Translations under genes and position numbers: made by a program
DNA from: an uncultured Chromatiaceae bacterium
GTDB lineage: Bacteria > Pseudomonadota > Gammaproteobacteria > Enterobacterales > Alteromonadaceae
Reading direction: 5' to 3'
Assembly: GCA_946481195.1 (NCBI GenBank)
Contig: CAMLNG010000037.1
Coordinates: forward strand, 1-14,278
DNA: 14,278 nucleotides
Shown: in pieces, positions 5,939 to 14,278 of the stretch
How positions within the stretch are numbered: position 1 is the first letter of the stretch
Layout: every line of letters starts with the position of its first letter
The notes under the pieces: generated by a model
Seen by the model: the letters and a program-made list of their open reading frames with translations, nothing else
What the model was told of the DNA's origin: nothing
The model's database searches: none

Positions 5939-8239
5939 CTACCCCTCATAAGCAGCCAGATACTCAGCCAATAGCTGCAGATGCGCGTCTATCTTCAGAT
6001 GAAATTCAATCAGCTGACGTTCCACTGCGGGCCAGTTTGGCAATTCCAGCTGTTCTAATTGCTTGGCCTGTTGCTGCACCCACAATAAACCTACAGAAGC
6101 GGCAGCGCCTTTGAGCTTGTGTGCCGCATCCTGAAACTCCTGCAACTGCTGCATGGTCGCAGCTTCCACCATTTTATTGACATATCCGGGTACTAATTGC
6201 TGGAACAGTTGCATACTGCGCTGCATCGGCGCTTTGCCAAGCGACTGCAGGTAATCCTGCAGTGTTGCTGTATCCAGCACTGAGTCAGTTAGTTCTCCAT
6301 CTTCAGTATCAGGAACCTGCTGCTGACGTACTGCACTTGGCGAGAACAACCGGCCCAGCACCTGGTCGAGTTTATTGGTATTAATTGGTTTGGCGAGTGC
6401 CCCGGCGATTTGTATACCTTCCAGCTGCTGTTCGGCTTTTCGCACATTGGCGCTTAACACCACAATCGGAATTTGCGCCAGATGGGGTTCCTGCTGCATA
6501 AAACGGGCGATCTGATCGCCGGTCATATCCGGCAGCTGCATGTCGAGCAGCACCAGGTCGATATCATCTTCGGTTTCAAGTAATGCCAGTGCATCTTCAC
6601 CGGTTTCGGCATGAACTACGCTATGTCCGCGCTGTTCCAGCAGATTTGTCGCTATCTCGGCGTTTAGCGGCACGTCTTCAACCAGAAGCACAGTGAGTTC
6701 CGGGCAGACCCAAAGTTGGCTGAGTTCAGGTGCCTGTTGCTGCTCAGTCGGCAATCGTACGGTAAAATGACTCCCCTGATTGACCTGGCTTTGTACTGTT
6801 ACGGAGCCACCCATGGCCTCCACTAAGGCTTTGGACACCGATAACCCGATGCCAGAGCCAACAATACTTAAGCGCCGGCCGTCACTGGATTTATAGTACA
6901 TGTCAAAAATGCGCTGTTGCTCATGCGCCGAGATACCAATGCCGGTATCGCTGACGACAAAAATCAGTTCGTTGTCGCAGAGCTCAGCATAAAGACTGAT
7001 TTCACCTCGGGCAGTAAATTTCACGGCATTGCTAAGCAAATTCCACAGCACCTGGCGAACCCGCGTCGGGTCCAGCTTCAGATGCCCTTGTAGTTCACCC
7101 ACTTGCTGTAACTTAAAGCTCAGGCCCTTTTGCTGGCAAATCAGCTCGGCGAAATTAGCGATATCAAGAATAAACTGCGCAATATCAGTGCTTTGATACA
7201 GAATATCCAAATCCTGCCTGTCGATTTTGTCTAAGTCGATAATATCGTTAAAGATATTGCCCAGCGTTTCGGCGCTGCTGAATATGGTATTGGCCCAACT
7301 GCGTTGTTCGTCGGTCAGGCGGGTTTCGAGCAAACGCCGGGTTAAACCAACAATGCCGTTTAACGGCGTACGTAGTTCATGGCTCAGCGTCGCAATAAAT
7401 TTACCTTTATCCTGATAAGCGCGTTCCAGCGCCTGCTCCGCCATTTTGCGCGATGTGATGTCCCGGCCAAAACCGAGTAAACCGATATAACGCCCCTGCC
7501 GGTCAAAAAACGGCACTTTGCGCATTTCAAACCACATCAGCTGGCCTTCAGGTGTGTTGTACTCCACGTCCAGCGTCAGTTCGGCCTGATTCACTGATAC
7601 TTCGTGGTCGGTCAGGATGGCGGCCGGCGCCATATCTGGCGCGTAAATTTCGGACGGATAATGGCCAATCAGTTCACTCGAGCTTTTACCGATCATCCGC
7701 TCAAACATTTTATTGCAGCTGGCGAAGCGGCCGGTTTCATCGCGGTAATAGAACAAGTCGGGTGAGCTGTCGACAATCGACTTCATCAGTAAACTCTGTT
7801 CTTCCACTAACAGCTGGGTCTTTTTGCGCTCGGTAATTTCTTTACGCAATTCGTCAACTGCCTGCCGTTTAGCCTGGAAGGCTTTTTTCCGCTCTTCAAT
7901 TTCGTAGTTCAGCTGACGGATATTTTCCTGCAGATTTTCGTTCAGACGTTTTTCCTGCCGGGCAGAGTCCTGCAGGTAAAACAAAGTGGCATCAAGGTGT
8001 TTAATCAGATAAAGACAGGCAGAAACCAGCGGCGGCGCTGCGACCACGGCAAATAATAAAGCGCCGCTGATAAAATCCCAGTCGACTCTGTTATGTAACG
8101 TCAGGCTGAACGCCAGCGCAATCAGGCCTGAAGCGACAATAATCAGTAAAGTCGTCAGACTGAATAACTGCAACCAGCCCCACTGCTTCAGCACCAGCGC
8201 CAGCTGACTGACCCAGGGATGGATCCGGTATTGACTCAT
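5939..8239 (-). CDS. arcB: Aerobic respiration control hybrid sensor kinase ArcB
   Basis: Tripartite inner-membrane kinase that phosphorylates ArcA by a His-Asp-His relay. It has 766 residues (E. coli: 778). Order: two membrane segments (about 24-46 and 57-80) with a very short periplasmic loop; coiled coil about 85-155; PAS domain about 150-265 (SPDLFYYRDETG, GFGRDIT); HisKA with LSHELRTPLNG, His287; HATPase with Asn404, DTGIGI (431-436) and GSGIGLSVSK (461-470); receiver with VEDVPLN, Asp566 in LLDMQLPDMTG and Lys617; HPt with His707 in AAHKLKGAAASVG. All relay residues are present. Of the two E. coli PAS cysteines, C180 is kept (C175, ASCNKM) but C241 is replaced by Trp236 (MWFEMRKVP). The ATG at 8239 has AAGAGG ten bases upstream and starts the protein where E. 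coli ArcB does; the frame is open to 8302. Convergent with arcA. Confidence 0.97.
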   Translation of the reverse strand: MSQYRIHPWVSQLALVLKQWGWLQLFSLTTLLIIVASGLIALAFSLTLHNRVDWDFISGALLFAVVAAPPLVSACLYLIKHLDATLFYLQDSARQEKRLNENLQENIRQLNYEIEERKKAFQAKRQAVDELRKEITERKKTQLLVEEQSLLMKSIVDSSPDLFYYRDETGRFASCNKMFERMIGKSSSELIGHYPSEIYAPDMAPAAILTDHEVSVNQAELTLDVEYNTPEGQLMWFEMRKVPFFDRQGRYIGLLGFGRDITSRKMAEQALERAYQDKGKFIATLSHELRTPLNGIVGLTRRLLETRLTDEQRSWANTIFSSAETLGNIFNDIIDLDKIDRQDLDILYQSTDIAQFILDIANFAELICQQKGLSFKLQQVGELQGHLKLDPTRVRQVLWNLLSNAVKFTARGEISLYAELCDNELIFVVSDTGIGISAHEQQRIFDMYYKSSDGRRLSIVGSGIGLSVSKALVEAMGGSVTVQSQVNQGSHFTVRLPTEQQQAPELSQLWVCPELTVLLVEDVPLNAEIATNLLEQRGHSVVHAETGEDALALLETEDDIDLVLLDMQLPDMTGDQIARFMQQEPHLAQIPIVVLSANVRKAEQQLEGIQIAGALAKPINTNKLDQVLGRLFSPSAVRQQQVPDTEDGELTDSVLDTATLQDYLQSLGKAPMQRSMQLFQQLVPGYVNKMVEAATMQQLQEFQDAAHKLKGAAASVGLLWVQQQAKQLEQLELPNWPAVERQLIEFHLKIDAHLQLLAEYLAAYEG

Positions 8240-8510
8240 GCAGTTACAACCTCTTTTGTGCCTGCGCAGTGGTATTGTAAGCGTATTTCGGCAAACCGGC
8301 ACTTTGGTAAAAATTCGAAGTGAAACCGCATCTTATCATTGTCGTCACGGCTTTATTTGTACCCGTTAGATTATCTTGTCCTGACTGCTTTGCCAATTGC
8401 AGTTAACAGGCGGTACGACACCTTGCAGCACTTGTTTCAAACCGGGCCGGAAAACAACTCAATGCCAGTCTGATCCGGCTGACTTGTCAGTGCGTAAATG
8501 AAAGGAGTAA

Positions 8511-8537
8511 AATACCTGACTAATTTTATCAGGTATT
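8511..8537. repeat. Perfect 9-bp inverted repeat of unknown role
   Basis: AATACCTGA (8511-8519) and TCAGGTATT (8529-8537) are exact reverse complements separated by nine A/T-rich bases. A second, mutually exclusive pairing, CTAAT (8520-8524) with ATTAG (8535-8539), overlaps it. It lies about 200 bp before folE2 and 270 bp before arcB. It could be an operator, or a hairpin in a transcript not otherwise visible. Confidence 0.5.
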
Positions 8538-8649
8538 AGACCTTGTTTCTGCAGTGCCAGCCCATAAATAACAGCGCACCACAGATGACGTTCAACGCCG
8601 GTACGCCAATCGAGCGAAAAAATGGATGGCACCTTTGCAAATTTTTCAT

Positions 8650-8677
8650 AAGACAAATGTGTGAAGCTTGATAGAAT
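8650..8677 (+). promoter_or_regulatory. Predicted promoter for folE2
   Basis: AAGACA (8650-8655) and TAGAAT (8672-8677) are separated by 16 bp, matching consensus at 4/6 and 5/6. Transcription would start near 8684, leaving a leader of about 53 nt. I see no Zur-type palindrome, although folE2 is often under zinc control in other bacteria. Confidence 0.4.
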
Positions 8678-8736
8678 GCCGCCCTTTCCAGACCAAGCGT
8701 GCTGAAGTAGTCGCAACAGACAGACCCGGAGATTTC

Positions 8737-9663
8737 ATGCCGATAGCGATGCCAGATGTAGCCAACCAATCATGTGCCACCACTGAAGGCACTTTAGACT
8801 GGGTTGGCATGAGCCATATTGAAGTGCCGCTGATGTTGGCATTACACGGCGATGCGCCGCGTCAGGTCAGTGCTAAAGTAGAAGCATTCGTTAACCTGGC
8901 CGATCCCAAAGCCAAAGGCATTCATATGTCGCGGCTGTACCTCGCGCTCGACGAATTGTCCCGCGAATCCAGCTTAAGCCACACCACTTTGTGTGAATTG
9001 CTTGATACCTTTATCACCACTCACGAAGATTTAAGCGATCAGGCTTTTGTGAAGTTTGATTTTGATCTGCATTTACGCCGCAAGGCGCTTATCACCGAAA
9101 AACAAGGCTGGAAGGCCTATCCTGTGACTATCACGGGTCAGGTGATTGAGAATCAGCTGCAAGTCGAACTGAAAGTCAATGTACCTTATTCATCTACATG
9201 CCCGTGCTCAGCGGCATTAGCGCGTCAGCTGATCCAGGAAGCATTTGTTGCCCGCTTCGCCGGACAGCAGCAAATCAGCAGCGAGTTAGTCGTCGATTGG
9301 CTTGGCACGACCCAAGGCATAGTAGCAACACCACACAGCCAGCGTTCTGTGGCTGAAGTGAAAGTGAAACTGCAGCGCAATGTCACAGAATTCCCAATCG
9401 TAGCGCTGATTGACGCGATTGAAGATGCGCTGAAAACGCCGGTACAGGCTGCGGTAAAACGCGCCGATGAACAGGAATTTGCCCGCTTAAACGGGCAGAA
9501 TCTGATGTTCTGTGAAGACGCCGCACGCCGGTTAAAACACGCCTTAAACGGCCTGACCGAGTTTGAAGATTTCTGGCTGCGGGTCAACCACTATGAATCA
9601 CTGCATGCGCATGATGCCGTTGCTGTAACAGTGAAAGGCCTGCAGGGCGGTTATCGCGCCTAA
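8737..9663 (+). CDS. folE2: GTP cyclohydrolase IB (FolE2)
   Basis: Converts GTP to 7,8-dihydroneopterin triphosphate, the first step of tetrahydrofolate (and queuosine precursor) synthesis. FolE2 uses metals other than zinc, unlike FolE1. The 308 residues carry the family pattern: [10 protein letters not shown] (23-32), [14 protein letters not shown] (61-74), [14 protein letters not shown] (151-164), [11 protein letters not shown] (198-208) and MFCEDAARR (257-265). A cysteine of the TCPCS motif, His200 and Glu260 fall where the active-site metal ligands of characterised FolE2 lie (from memory of the family). The start is ATG at 8737, with GGAG (8728-8731) five bases upstream. A TTG at 8668 is in frame but lies inside the predicted promoter. 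The gene is a single-gene unit with a strong terminator after it. In E. coli no folE2 exists and different genes lie between arcB and gltB. Confidence 0.95.
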   Translation: MPIAMPDVANQSCATTEGTLDWVGMSHIEVPLMLALHGDAPRQVSAKVEAFVNLADPKAKGIHMSRLYLALDELSRESSLSHTTLCELLDTFITTHEDLSDQAFVKFDFDLHLRRKALITEKQGWKAYPVTITGQVIENQLQVELKVNVPYSSTCPCSAALARQLIQEAFVARFAGQQQISSELVVDWLGTTQGIVATPHSQRSVAEVKVKLQRNVTEFPIVALIDAIEDALKTPVQAAVKRADEQEFARLNGQNLMFCEDAARRLKHALNGLTEFEDFWLRVNHYESLHAHDAVAVTVKGLQGGYRA

Positions 9664-9731
9664 GCGGACTCAACATCACGCCGCTGAATAGCGCGCATAT
9701 TTAGCGCATATATCTGCGACTAAAAACCAAC

Positions 9732-9758
9732 AAAAAGCTGCCGGTGGCAGCTTTTTTT
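9732..9758 (+). terminator. Intrinsic terminator of folE2
   Basis: AGCTGCC (9736-9742) pairs with GGCAGCT (9746-9752) around GGT, extended by five A on the left and by T to 9758 on the right. It separates folE2 from gltB, so gltB needs its own promoter. Confidence 0.9.
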
Positions 9759-9800
9759 ATGCCAAAACTTTAGCCTTGCCCGGTAAAAAACGTCGATTTC

Positions 9801-9815
9801 TGTAATTTTATTACA
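9801..9815. promoter_or_regulatory. Palindrome TGTAAT-TTT-ATTACA upstream of gltB, Lrp-site-like
   Basis: A perfect 6-3-6 inverted repeat. The 15-bp size and A/T centre resemble operators of the Lrp/AsnC family, and E. coli gltBD is a classic Lrp target. Its centre is about 97 bp before the predicted gltB start. Identity of the binding protein is inference. Confidence 0.4.
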
Positions 9816-9905
9816 TTTCAACCTCTAACGCTGATGCGACGAAGTACCAGCGTTCCGCCAAAAGTCATCTTGCAATTTCCGGCAAAAATCGGTATATCTG
9901 ATAGC

Positions 9906-9933
9906 AGGTCTTTACGTTCAGACGTCCAGACCT
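9906..9933 (+). other. Leader hairpin near the predicted gltB transcription start
   Basis: AGGTCT (9906-9911) pairs with AGACCT (9928-9933), and inside it ACGT (9914-9917) pairs with ACGT (9922-9925) around TCAG, with a two-by-two internal loop. If transcription begins near 9905, the gltB mRNA would start with this stem-loop. It is not followed by a T run, so it is not a terminator. Confidence 0.45.
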
Positions 9934-10077
9934 CACAAAAATAACAACTCAAACAGCCATTGACCCTTGAAAGTACGACCGTTATTTTCTTTCACACGTA
10001 AAAACCAAAATTAAAAGAATATAAATTCACTATTTTTACATTTTTATTTATGCAGGACAGGTTGGAGGGAGTGTGTC

Positions 10078-13000
10078 ATGGCGTTGTATCACCACAGCCA
10101 GGCCAGAGAAAACTGTGGCTTTGGTCTGATCACCCATCTTGAAGGGGTGGCAAGTCACCGGATAGTCCGGACCGCAATCAGCGGTTTGGCCCGGATGCAG
10201 CATCGCGGTGGCATTTCAGCGGACGGTAAAACCGGTGACGGTTGCGGTCTGCTGATGCAGAAACCTGATAGTTTTTTCCGCGCTATTGCGGCGGAGAATA
10301 ACTGGGTGCTGGGCAAAAAGTATGGCGTCGGGATGATTTTTTTAAGTCAGGACCCGGTGAAAGCAGAAGTTGCCAAATCAATTATTGAAGCTGAAATCAG
10401 TCGTGAGACCTTAACACTGGTCGGCTGGCGCGAAGTGCCAACTGACGCCTCAGTGCTCGGGCCTATTGCGGCCAGCTCCATGCCGAAGATTATGCAGGTT
10501 TTCGTCAGTGCCCAGCCTGGCTGGGGTGACCATGACCTTGAGCGCCGCCTCTATATGTTGCGCCGCCGTGCCGAAAAGCTAGTCGCCGAGCAATTGCCGG
10601 ACGACAGCGATTTTTATATCCCGAGCTTCTCCAGTCTGGTGACGGTGTTTAAAGGCCTGATGATGCCGGCCGACTTGCCGGGCTTTTATCTGGATTTAGC
10701 CGACATCCGCATGGAAACCGCAATTTGTGTGTTCCACCAGCGCTTCTCTACTAACACCATGCCGCGCTGGGCTTTGGCGCAGCCATTCCGTTTTTTGGCA
10801 CACAACGGTGAAATTAATACCATCACCGGCAACCGGCAATGGGCGCGGGCGCGGCAATATAAATTTGCTTCGCCGCTTATTCCGGACATGTCACAGGCGG
10901 CGCCTTATGTTGGCACTAAAGGTTCGGATTCGAGTTCACTCGATAACATGCTGGAGCTGTTTTTAGCCGGTGGTATGGACTTGTTCCGCGCTATGCGTTT
11001 GCTGGTGCCGCCGGCATGGCAAGGCAATAAAGTCATGGATGATGACTTAAAAGCGTTTTACGAATTTAACTCGATGCACATGGAACCATGGGATGGCCCT
11101 GCCGGTATCGTGCTGACCAATGGTCAGCATGTCGCCTGTAACCTGGACCGCAACGGCCTGCGCCCGGCCCGTTTTGTTATTACCAAAGACAAATTAATCA
11201 CTCTGGCTTCTGAAGTCGGGATTTGGGACTACACACCTGATGAAGTGCTGGAAAAAGGCCGCGTCGGCCCGGGCGAGATGCTGGCGATCGATACACAAAC
11301 CGGAAAAATCTGGCGCTCCGACGAAATCGACGCCGACTTAAAAGCGCGTCACCCGTACCGGCATTGGCTGAATCAGAACGTACAGCGCCTGGTGCCGTAT
11401 GAGAAATTTGAAACTGACCTCATCGGCAAACGTGTATTCTCCGACGACGAAATGCTGGTACTGCATAAGCTGTTTAACTACAGCTATGAAGAAATTGACC
11501 AGGTTATCACTGTGCTGGCCAAAGACGGTCAGGAAGCCGTTGGTTCTATGGGCGACGACACCCCGATGGCAGTGCTGTCACGTAAACCGCGCACTTTCTA
11601 CGATTATTTCCGCCAGCAATTTGCCCAGGTCACTAACCCGCCGATTGACCCATTACGTGAAGCGCACGTGATGTCACTGGCGACCAGTATTGGCCGCGAA
11701 CATAACGTGTTCAGCGAGACCGCCGGTTACGCCCGCCGTATTCAGTTTGAATCACCGGTGATGATGTATTCCGACCTGAAACAGTTAAAAACGGCTGATC
11801 AGAACTTCTACAAACACCACATCATCTCGCTGAACTATGCGCCGGAAGAAGGTCTGGAAAATGCGCTGCGCCGCATTGCCGCCGAAGCAGTACAAGTGGT
11901 GCGTGAAGAAAACGTCGTGCTGGTCATTCTGACCGACCGCAAAATTCAGCAGGGTTTTGTGCCGGTGCCAGCCGCGATGGCGGTGGGCGCTGTCCACCAC
12001 GCTTTGGTGGACAATCAGCTGCGCTGCGACTCCAACATCATTATCGAAACCGCCGGCGCCCGCGACCCGCACCACTTTGCCGTGCTGGTGGGTTTAGGCG
12101 CGACTGGTATCTATCCGTTCCTGGCCTATGAGACCATCGAACAGCTGGTGGAAAAAGGCAATATCAACCTGACCGCGCGTCAGGCCGTGCTGAATTACCG
12201 TAAAGGTATCAACAAAGGCCTGTACAAAATCATGTCAAAAATGGGTATTTCTACAGTGGCCAGTTACCGCTGTTCTAACCTGTTTGAAGCCGTTGGTATC
12301 AATAAAAATGTGATGCAGCTGTGTTTCCCTGATGTGCCTTCACGTTTAGGCGGTGCGGATTTCACTGATTTTGAAGCCGACGTTCTGGTACGCGCCAACA
12401 CAGCCTGGCTGAAGCGTAAACCGCTGACGCACGGTGGTTTGCTGAAATATGTGCATGATGGCGAATACCACGCCTATAACCCGGACGTGGTTCAGACCTT
12501 ACAAAAAGCGGTGCGTAGCGGTGATTTCGAGGACTACAAAGCTTATCGCGATGTGGTGAACACCCGTCCGGTCGCGCATATCCGTGATTTATTCGTGTTG
12601 GATAAGTCCAAAGCCACGCCTATCGCGCTGGATAAAGTCGCGCCAGCCGAACAGCTGTATCCGCGTTTTGACAGTGCAGCCATGTCGATTGGCGCCTTAA
12701 GCCCGGAAGCGCATGAAGCTTTGGCTATTGCGATGAACCGGCTCGGTGGTCGTTCCAACTCTGGTGAAGGTGGTGAAGACCCACGCCGCTTTGGTACAGA
12801 AAAGAACAGTAAAATCAAGCAAGTGGCCTCTGGCCGCTTCGGTGTGACACCGCATTATCTGGTCAACGCAGAAGTTATCCAGATTAAAGTGGCACAAGGC
12901 GCTAAGCCTGGTGAAGGCGGGCAGCTGCCGGGTGAAAAAGTCACGGCGGAAATTGCGCGGCTGCGTTATTCAGTGCCGGGCGTGACGCTAATTTCTCCAC

Positions 13001-14278
13001 CGCCGCATCACGATATTTATTCGATTGAAGATTTGTCGCAGCTGATTTTCGACTTAAAACAAGTCAATCCGCAGGCGCTTATTTCGGTCAAACTGGTGTC
13101 AGAACCTGGTGTCGGTACTATCGCGACTGGCGTGGCCAAAGCTTATGCCGATCTCATTACAGTGTCTGGTTATGACGGCGGCACCGGTGCCAGCCCACTG
13201 ACTTCGGTTAAATATGCCGGCAGTCCGTGGGAGCTGGGTTTAGCTGAAGTGCACCAGGCCTTAGTCGAAAACGGCTTGCGTGACCGCGTGCGGTTACAAG
13301 TCGACGGTGGTCTGAAAACTGGTCTGGACGTGGTCAAAGCAGCCATTTTAGGCGCAGAAAGCTTTGGTTTTGGTACCGGCCCTATGGTCGCGCTTGGCTG
13401 CAAATTCCTGCGGATTTGTCACCTGAATAACTGTGCCACCGGCGTTGCCACGCAAGATGCGACACTGCGTCGTGATCATTTCAACGGCTTACCAGACATG
13501 GTGATGAACTACTTTAAGTTCATCTCTCAGGAAGTGCGTGAACTGATGGCAGAGCTTGGCGTCAGTCAGCTGACCGACCTGATTGGCCGCACTGATTTAC
13601 TCAGCGTTAAACCGGGTGAAACCACCCGTCAGGCCAAACTGGATTTAACGCCGATCCTTAAGGCGAGCGGTGTCAGCTCTGACAAACCGCTGTATTGCGT
13701 GCAGAACAACGATCCGTTTGATAACGGCCCGTTAAACCAGCTGTTAGTGGAACGCTGTGCTGACATGGTCAAGTACAAGACTGGTGGCCGGCTCAATCTG
13801 GCAATTCGCAACACCGACCGCTCCGTCGGTGCCAAGTTATCCGGTTTAATCGCCCGCACCCACGGCAATCAGGGCATGGCAACTGAGCCGATTGAAGTGC
13901 AGTTCAGTGGCACTGCCGGCCAAAGCTTTGGCGTCTGGAATGCCGGTGGCTTGCACTTGTCGCTGCAAGGTGATGCCAACGACTATGTCGGCAAAGGCAT
14001 GACCGGTGGCCAACTGGCCGTGTATCCGCCAAAAGGCTGCAGTTTCACTAAAGACAACGCCACTATCGTCGGCAACACCTGTTTGTACGGCGCCACCGGC
14101 GGCCGTTTATATGCCGCAGGCCGCGCCGGTGAACGTTTTGCCGTGCGTAACTCCGGCGCCATCGCCGTGATCGAAGGTACCGGTGATAACTGCTGTGAAT
14201 ATATGACCGGTGGTGTGGTGGTGGTTTTAGGCCAGACTGGCGTCAACTTTGGCGCGGGCATGACCGGTGGTTTTGCTT
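10078..14278 (+). CDS. gltB: Glutamate synthase (NADPH) large subunit GltB, 3' end outside window
   Basis: Makes two glutamates from glutamine and 2-oxoglutarate together with the small subunit GltD; central to ammonium assimilation. 1400 codons are present, and about 90 residues should follow past the right edge (E. coli precursor: 1517). The N-terminal class-II glutaminase domain begins at Cys13 (ARENCGFG) after a 12-residue propeptide that should be cleaved to expose the nucleophile. [10 protein letters not shown] and HNGEINT (242-248) belong to the same site. The FMN domain includes MSIGALS (869-875), GGEDPRR and a glycine-rich [11 protein letters not shown]. The 3Fe-4S cysteines C1108, C1114 and C1119 have the C-X5-C-X4-C spacing. 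The C-terminal glycine-repeat domain starts near 1245 ([12 protein letters not shown]). The ATG has GGAGG nine bases upstream. gltD is expected next. No frameshift is seen. Confidence 0.97.
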   Translation, partial: MALYHHSQARENCGFGLITHLEGVASHRIVRTAISGLARMQHRGGISADGKTGDGCGLLMQKPDSFFRAIAAENNWVLGKKYGVGMIFLSQDPVKAEVAKSIIEAEISRETLTLVGWREVPTDASVLGPIAASSMPKIMQVFVSAQPGWGDHDLERRLYMLRRRAEKLVAEQLPDDSDFYIPSFSSLVTVFKGLMMPADLPGFYLDLADIRMETAICVFHQRFSTNTMPRWALAQPFRFLAHNGEINTITGNRQWARARQYKFASPLIPDMSQAAPYVGTKGSDSSSLDNMLELFLAGGMDLFRAMRLLVPPAWQGNKVMDDDLKAFYEFNSMHMEPWDGPAGIVLTNGQHVACNLDRNGLRPARFVITKDKLITLASEVGIWDYTPDEVLEKGRVGPGEMLAIDTQTGKIWRSDEIDADLKARHPYRHWLNQNVQRLVPYEKFETDLIGKRVFSDDEMLVLHKLFNYSYEEIDQVITVLAKDGQEAVGSMGDDTPMAVLSRKPRTFYDYFRQQFAQVTNPPIDPLREAHVMSLATSIGREHNVFSETAGYARRIQFESPVMMYSDLKQLKTADQNFYKHHIISLNYAPEEGLENALRRIAAEAVQVVREENVVLVILTDRKIQQGFVPVPAAMAVGAVHHALVDNQLRCDSNIIIETAGARDPHHFAVLVGLGATGIYPFLAYETIEQLVEKGNINLTARQAVLNYRKGINKGLYKIMSKMGISTVASYRCSNLFEAVGINKNVMQLCFPDVPSRLGGADFTDFEADVLVRANTAWLKRKPLTHGGLLKYVHDGEYHAYNPDVVQTLQKAVRSGDFEDYKAYRDVVNTRPVAHIRDLFVLDKSKATPIALDKVAPAEQLYPRFDSAAMSIGALSPEAHEALAIAMNRLGGRSNSGEGGEDPRRFGTEKNSKIKQVASGRFGVTPHYLVNAEVIQIKVAQGAKPGEGGQLPGEKVTAEIARLRYSVPGVTLISPPPHHDIYSIEDLSQLIFDLKQVNPQALISVKLVSEPGVGTIATGVAKAYADLITVSGYDGGTGASPLTSVKYAGSPWELGLAEVHQALVENGLRDRVRLQVDGGLKTGLDVVKAAILGAESFGFGTGPMVALGCKFLRICHLNNCATGVATQDATLRRDHFNGLPDMVMNYFKFISQEVRELMAELGVSQLTDLIGRTDLLSVKPGETTRQAKLDLTPILKASGVSSDKPLYCVQNNDPFDNGPLNQLLVERCADMVKYKTGGRLNLAIRNTDRSVGAKLSGLIARTHGNQGMATEPIEVQFSGTAGQSFGVWNAGGLHLSLQGDANDYVGKGMTGGQLAVYPPKGCSFTKDNATIVGNTCLYGATGGRLYAAGRAGERFAVRNSGAIAVIEGTGDNCCEYMTGGVVVVLGQTGVNFGAGMTGGFA

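Larger units (their letters stand above)
8240..8736. other. Gene-free divergent region between arcB and folE2
   Basis: About 500 bp with no convincing gene. The arcB side has a possible minus-strand -10 TACAAT (plus 8274-8279) without a good -35. The folE2 side has a plausible promoter at 8650-8677. Between them are a small inverted repeat CTGAC-TT-GTCAG (8479-8490) and a longer one at 8511-8537. Short reading frames on the minus strand (8459-8716 and 8536-8769) overlap one another and look like nothing I recognise. The length is more than two simple promoters need. Confidence 0.6.
9760..10077 (+). promoter_or_regulatory. Upstream and leader region of gltB
   Basis: About 318 bp without a gene. 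It holds a 15-bp palindrome at 9801-9815, a possible promoter TTGCAA (9870-9875) with TATATC (9893-9898) spaced 17 bp, a hairpin at 9906-9933 close to the predicted transcription start, and an AT-rich stretch (about 10000-10050) with a TATAAA at 10020-10025 that lacks a matching -35. The ribosome site GGAGG (10064-10068) is nine bases before the gltB ATG. The leader would be about 170 nt. Confidence 0.45.

Noticed and set aside
8240..8302. Longer ArcB starting at 8302
   Set aside because: The extra 21 residues (rich in Arg and Cys) have no counterpart in ArcB, and the ATG at 8239 has AAGAGG upstream.
8498..8539. Thirteen-codon frame ATG...TAG over the 8511-8537 inverted repeat, as a leader peptide
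   Set aside because: There is no ribosome site before the ATG and no regulatory codon run. The AAGGAG there lies inside the frame, not before it.
8600..8736. Zur box upstream of folE2
   Set aside because: I looked for a GTTATA...TATAAC type palindrome and found none, so zinc control is not supported here.
8459..8769. Two overlapping minus-strand reading frames in the arcB-folE2 gap
   Set aside because: They overlap in different frames, run into the folE2 start, lack a convincing ribosome site and show no recognisable protein features.
10050..10140. Small frame from ATG 10050 overlapping the gltB start
   Set aside because: It is out of frame with gltB, starts in AT-rich DNA without a ribosome site, and its peptide is just the gltB start read in another frame.
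1..14278. Mobile elements, CRISPR, tRNA or rRNA genes, defence genes
   Set aside because: No terminal inverted repeats with a transposase, no spaced repeats, no tRNA-like cloverleaf and no defence-type protein was seen; every large frame is a core gene.

Overview
The window reads as chromosomal DNA of a free-living gammaproteobacterium. The best guess is the Alteromonadales / Chromatiaceae-like group that includes Rheinheimera and Alishewanella. This rests on clear ArcA, ArcB, RsmC, TrmB, FolE2 and GltB proteins and on gene order, since no 16S or other marker is present. I see no mobile element, CRISPR array, tRNA or rRNA gene, and all complete genes look intact.

Layout, left to right. (1) 1-708, minus: the N-terminal 236 codons of mutY, running off the left edge. 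(2) 864-2647, plus: trmB and rsmC, a tRNA and an rRNA methyltransferase joined by a one-base stop/start overlap and ended by a bidirectional terminator. mutY and trmB are divergent, as in E. coli. (3) 2702-3100, minus: a small DUF3293-type gene with a well-formed promoter. (4) 3284-5837, plus: a membrane histidine kinase of the non-hybrid type, then arcA, which has its own promoter inside a 187-bp gap. (5) 5939-8239, minus: arcB, convergent with arcA. (6) 8240-8736: about 500 bp without a gene, holding the arcB and folE2 upstream regions and an unexplained inverted repeat. (7) 8737-9663, plus: folE2. (8) 9664-10077: folE2 terminator and gltB upstream region. (9) 10078-14278, plus: gltB, the glutamate synthase large subunit, cut by the right edge after 1400 codons.

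The most interesting part is the signalling block at 3284-8239. ArcA and ArcB form the respiratory-control phosphorelay. In E. coli their genes are far apart on the chromosome, whereas here they are tail to tail and a third protein, an orthodox kinase with no other receiver nearby, precedes arcA on the same strand. ArcB keeps all four phosphorelay residues or boxes expected (H287, N404, D566, H707) but has only one of the two PAS-domain cysteines linked to redox control in E. coli ArcB: C175 is kept and the C241 position is tryptophan (W236). The arcA promoter has a perfect TATAAT box, two copies of a palindromic TTGTTAACAA element, and an FNR-like site just after the kinase stop codon.

The arcB-to-gltB neighbourhood matches enterobacteria in part (arcB lies near gltBD in E. 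coli), with folE2 lying between them here. I found no clear candidate for an entirely new kind of system. The strongest lead is the three-protein Arc cluster and its altered redox sensor.
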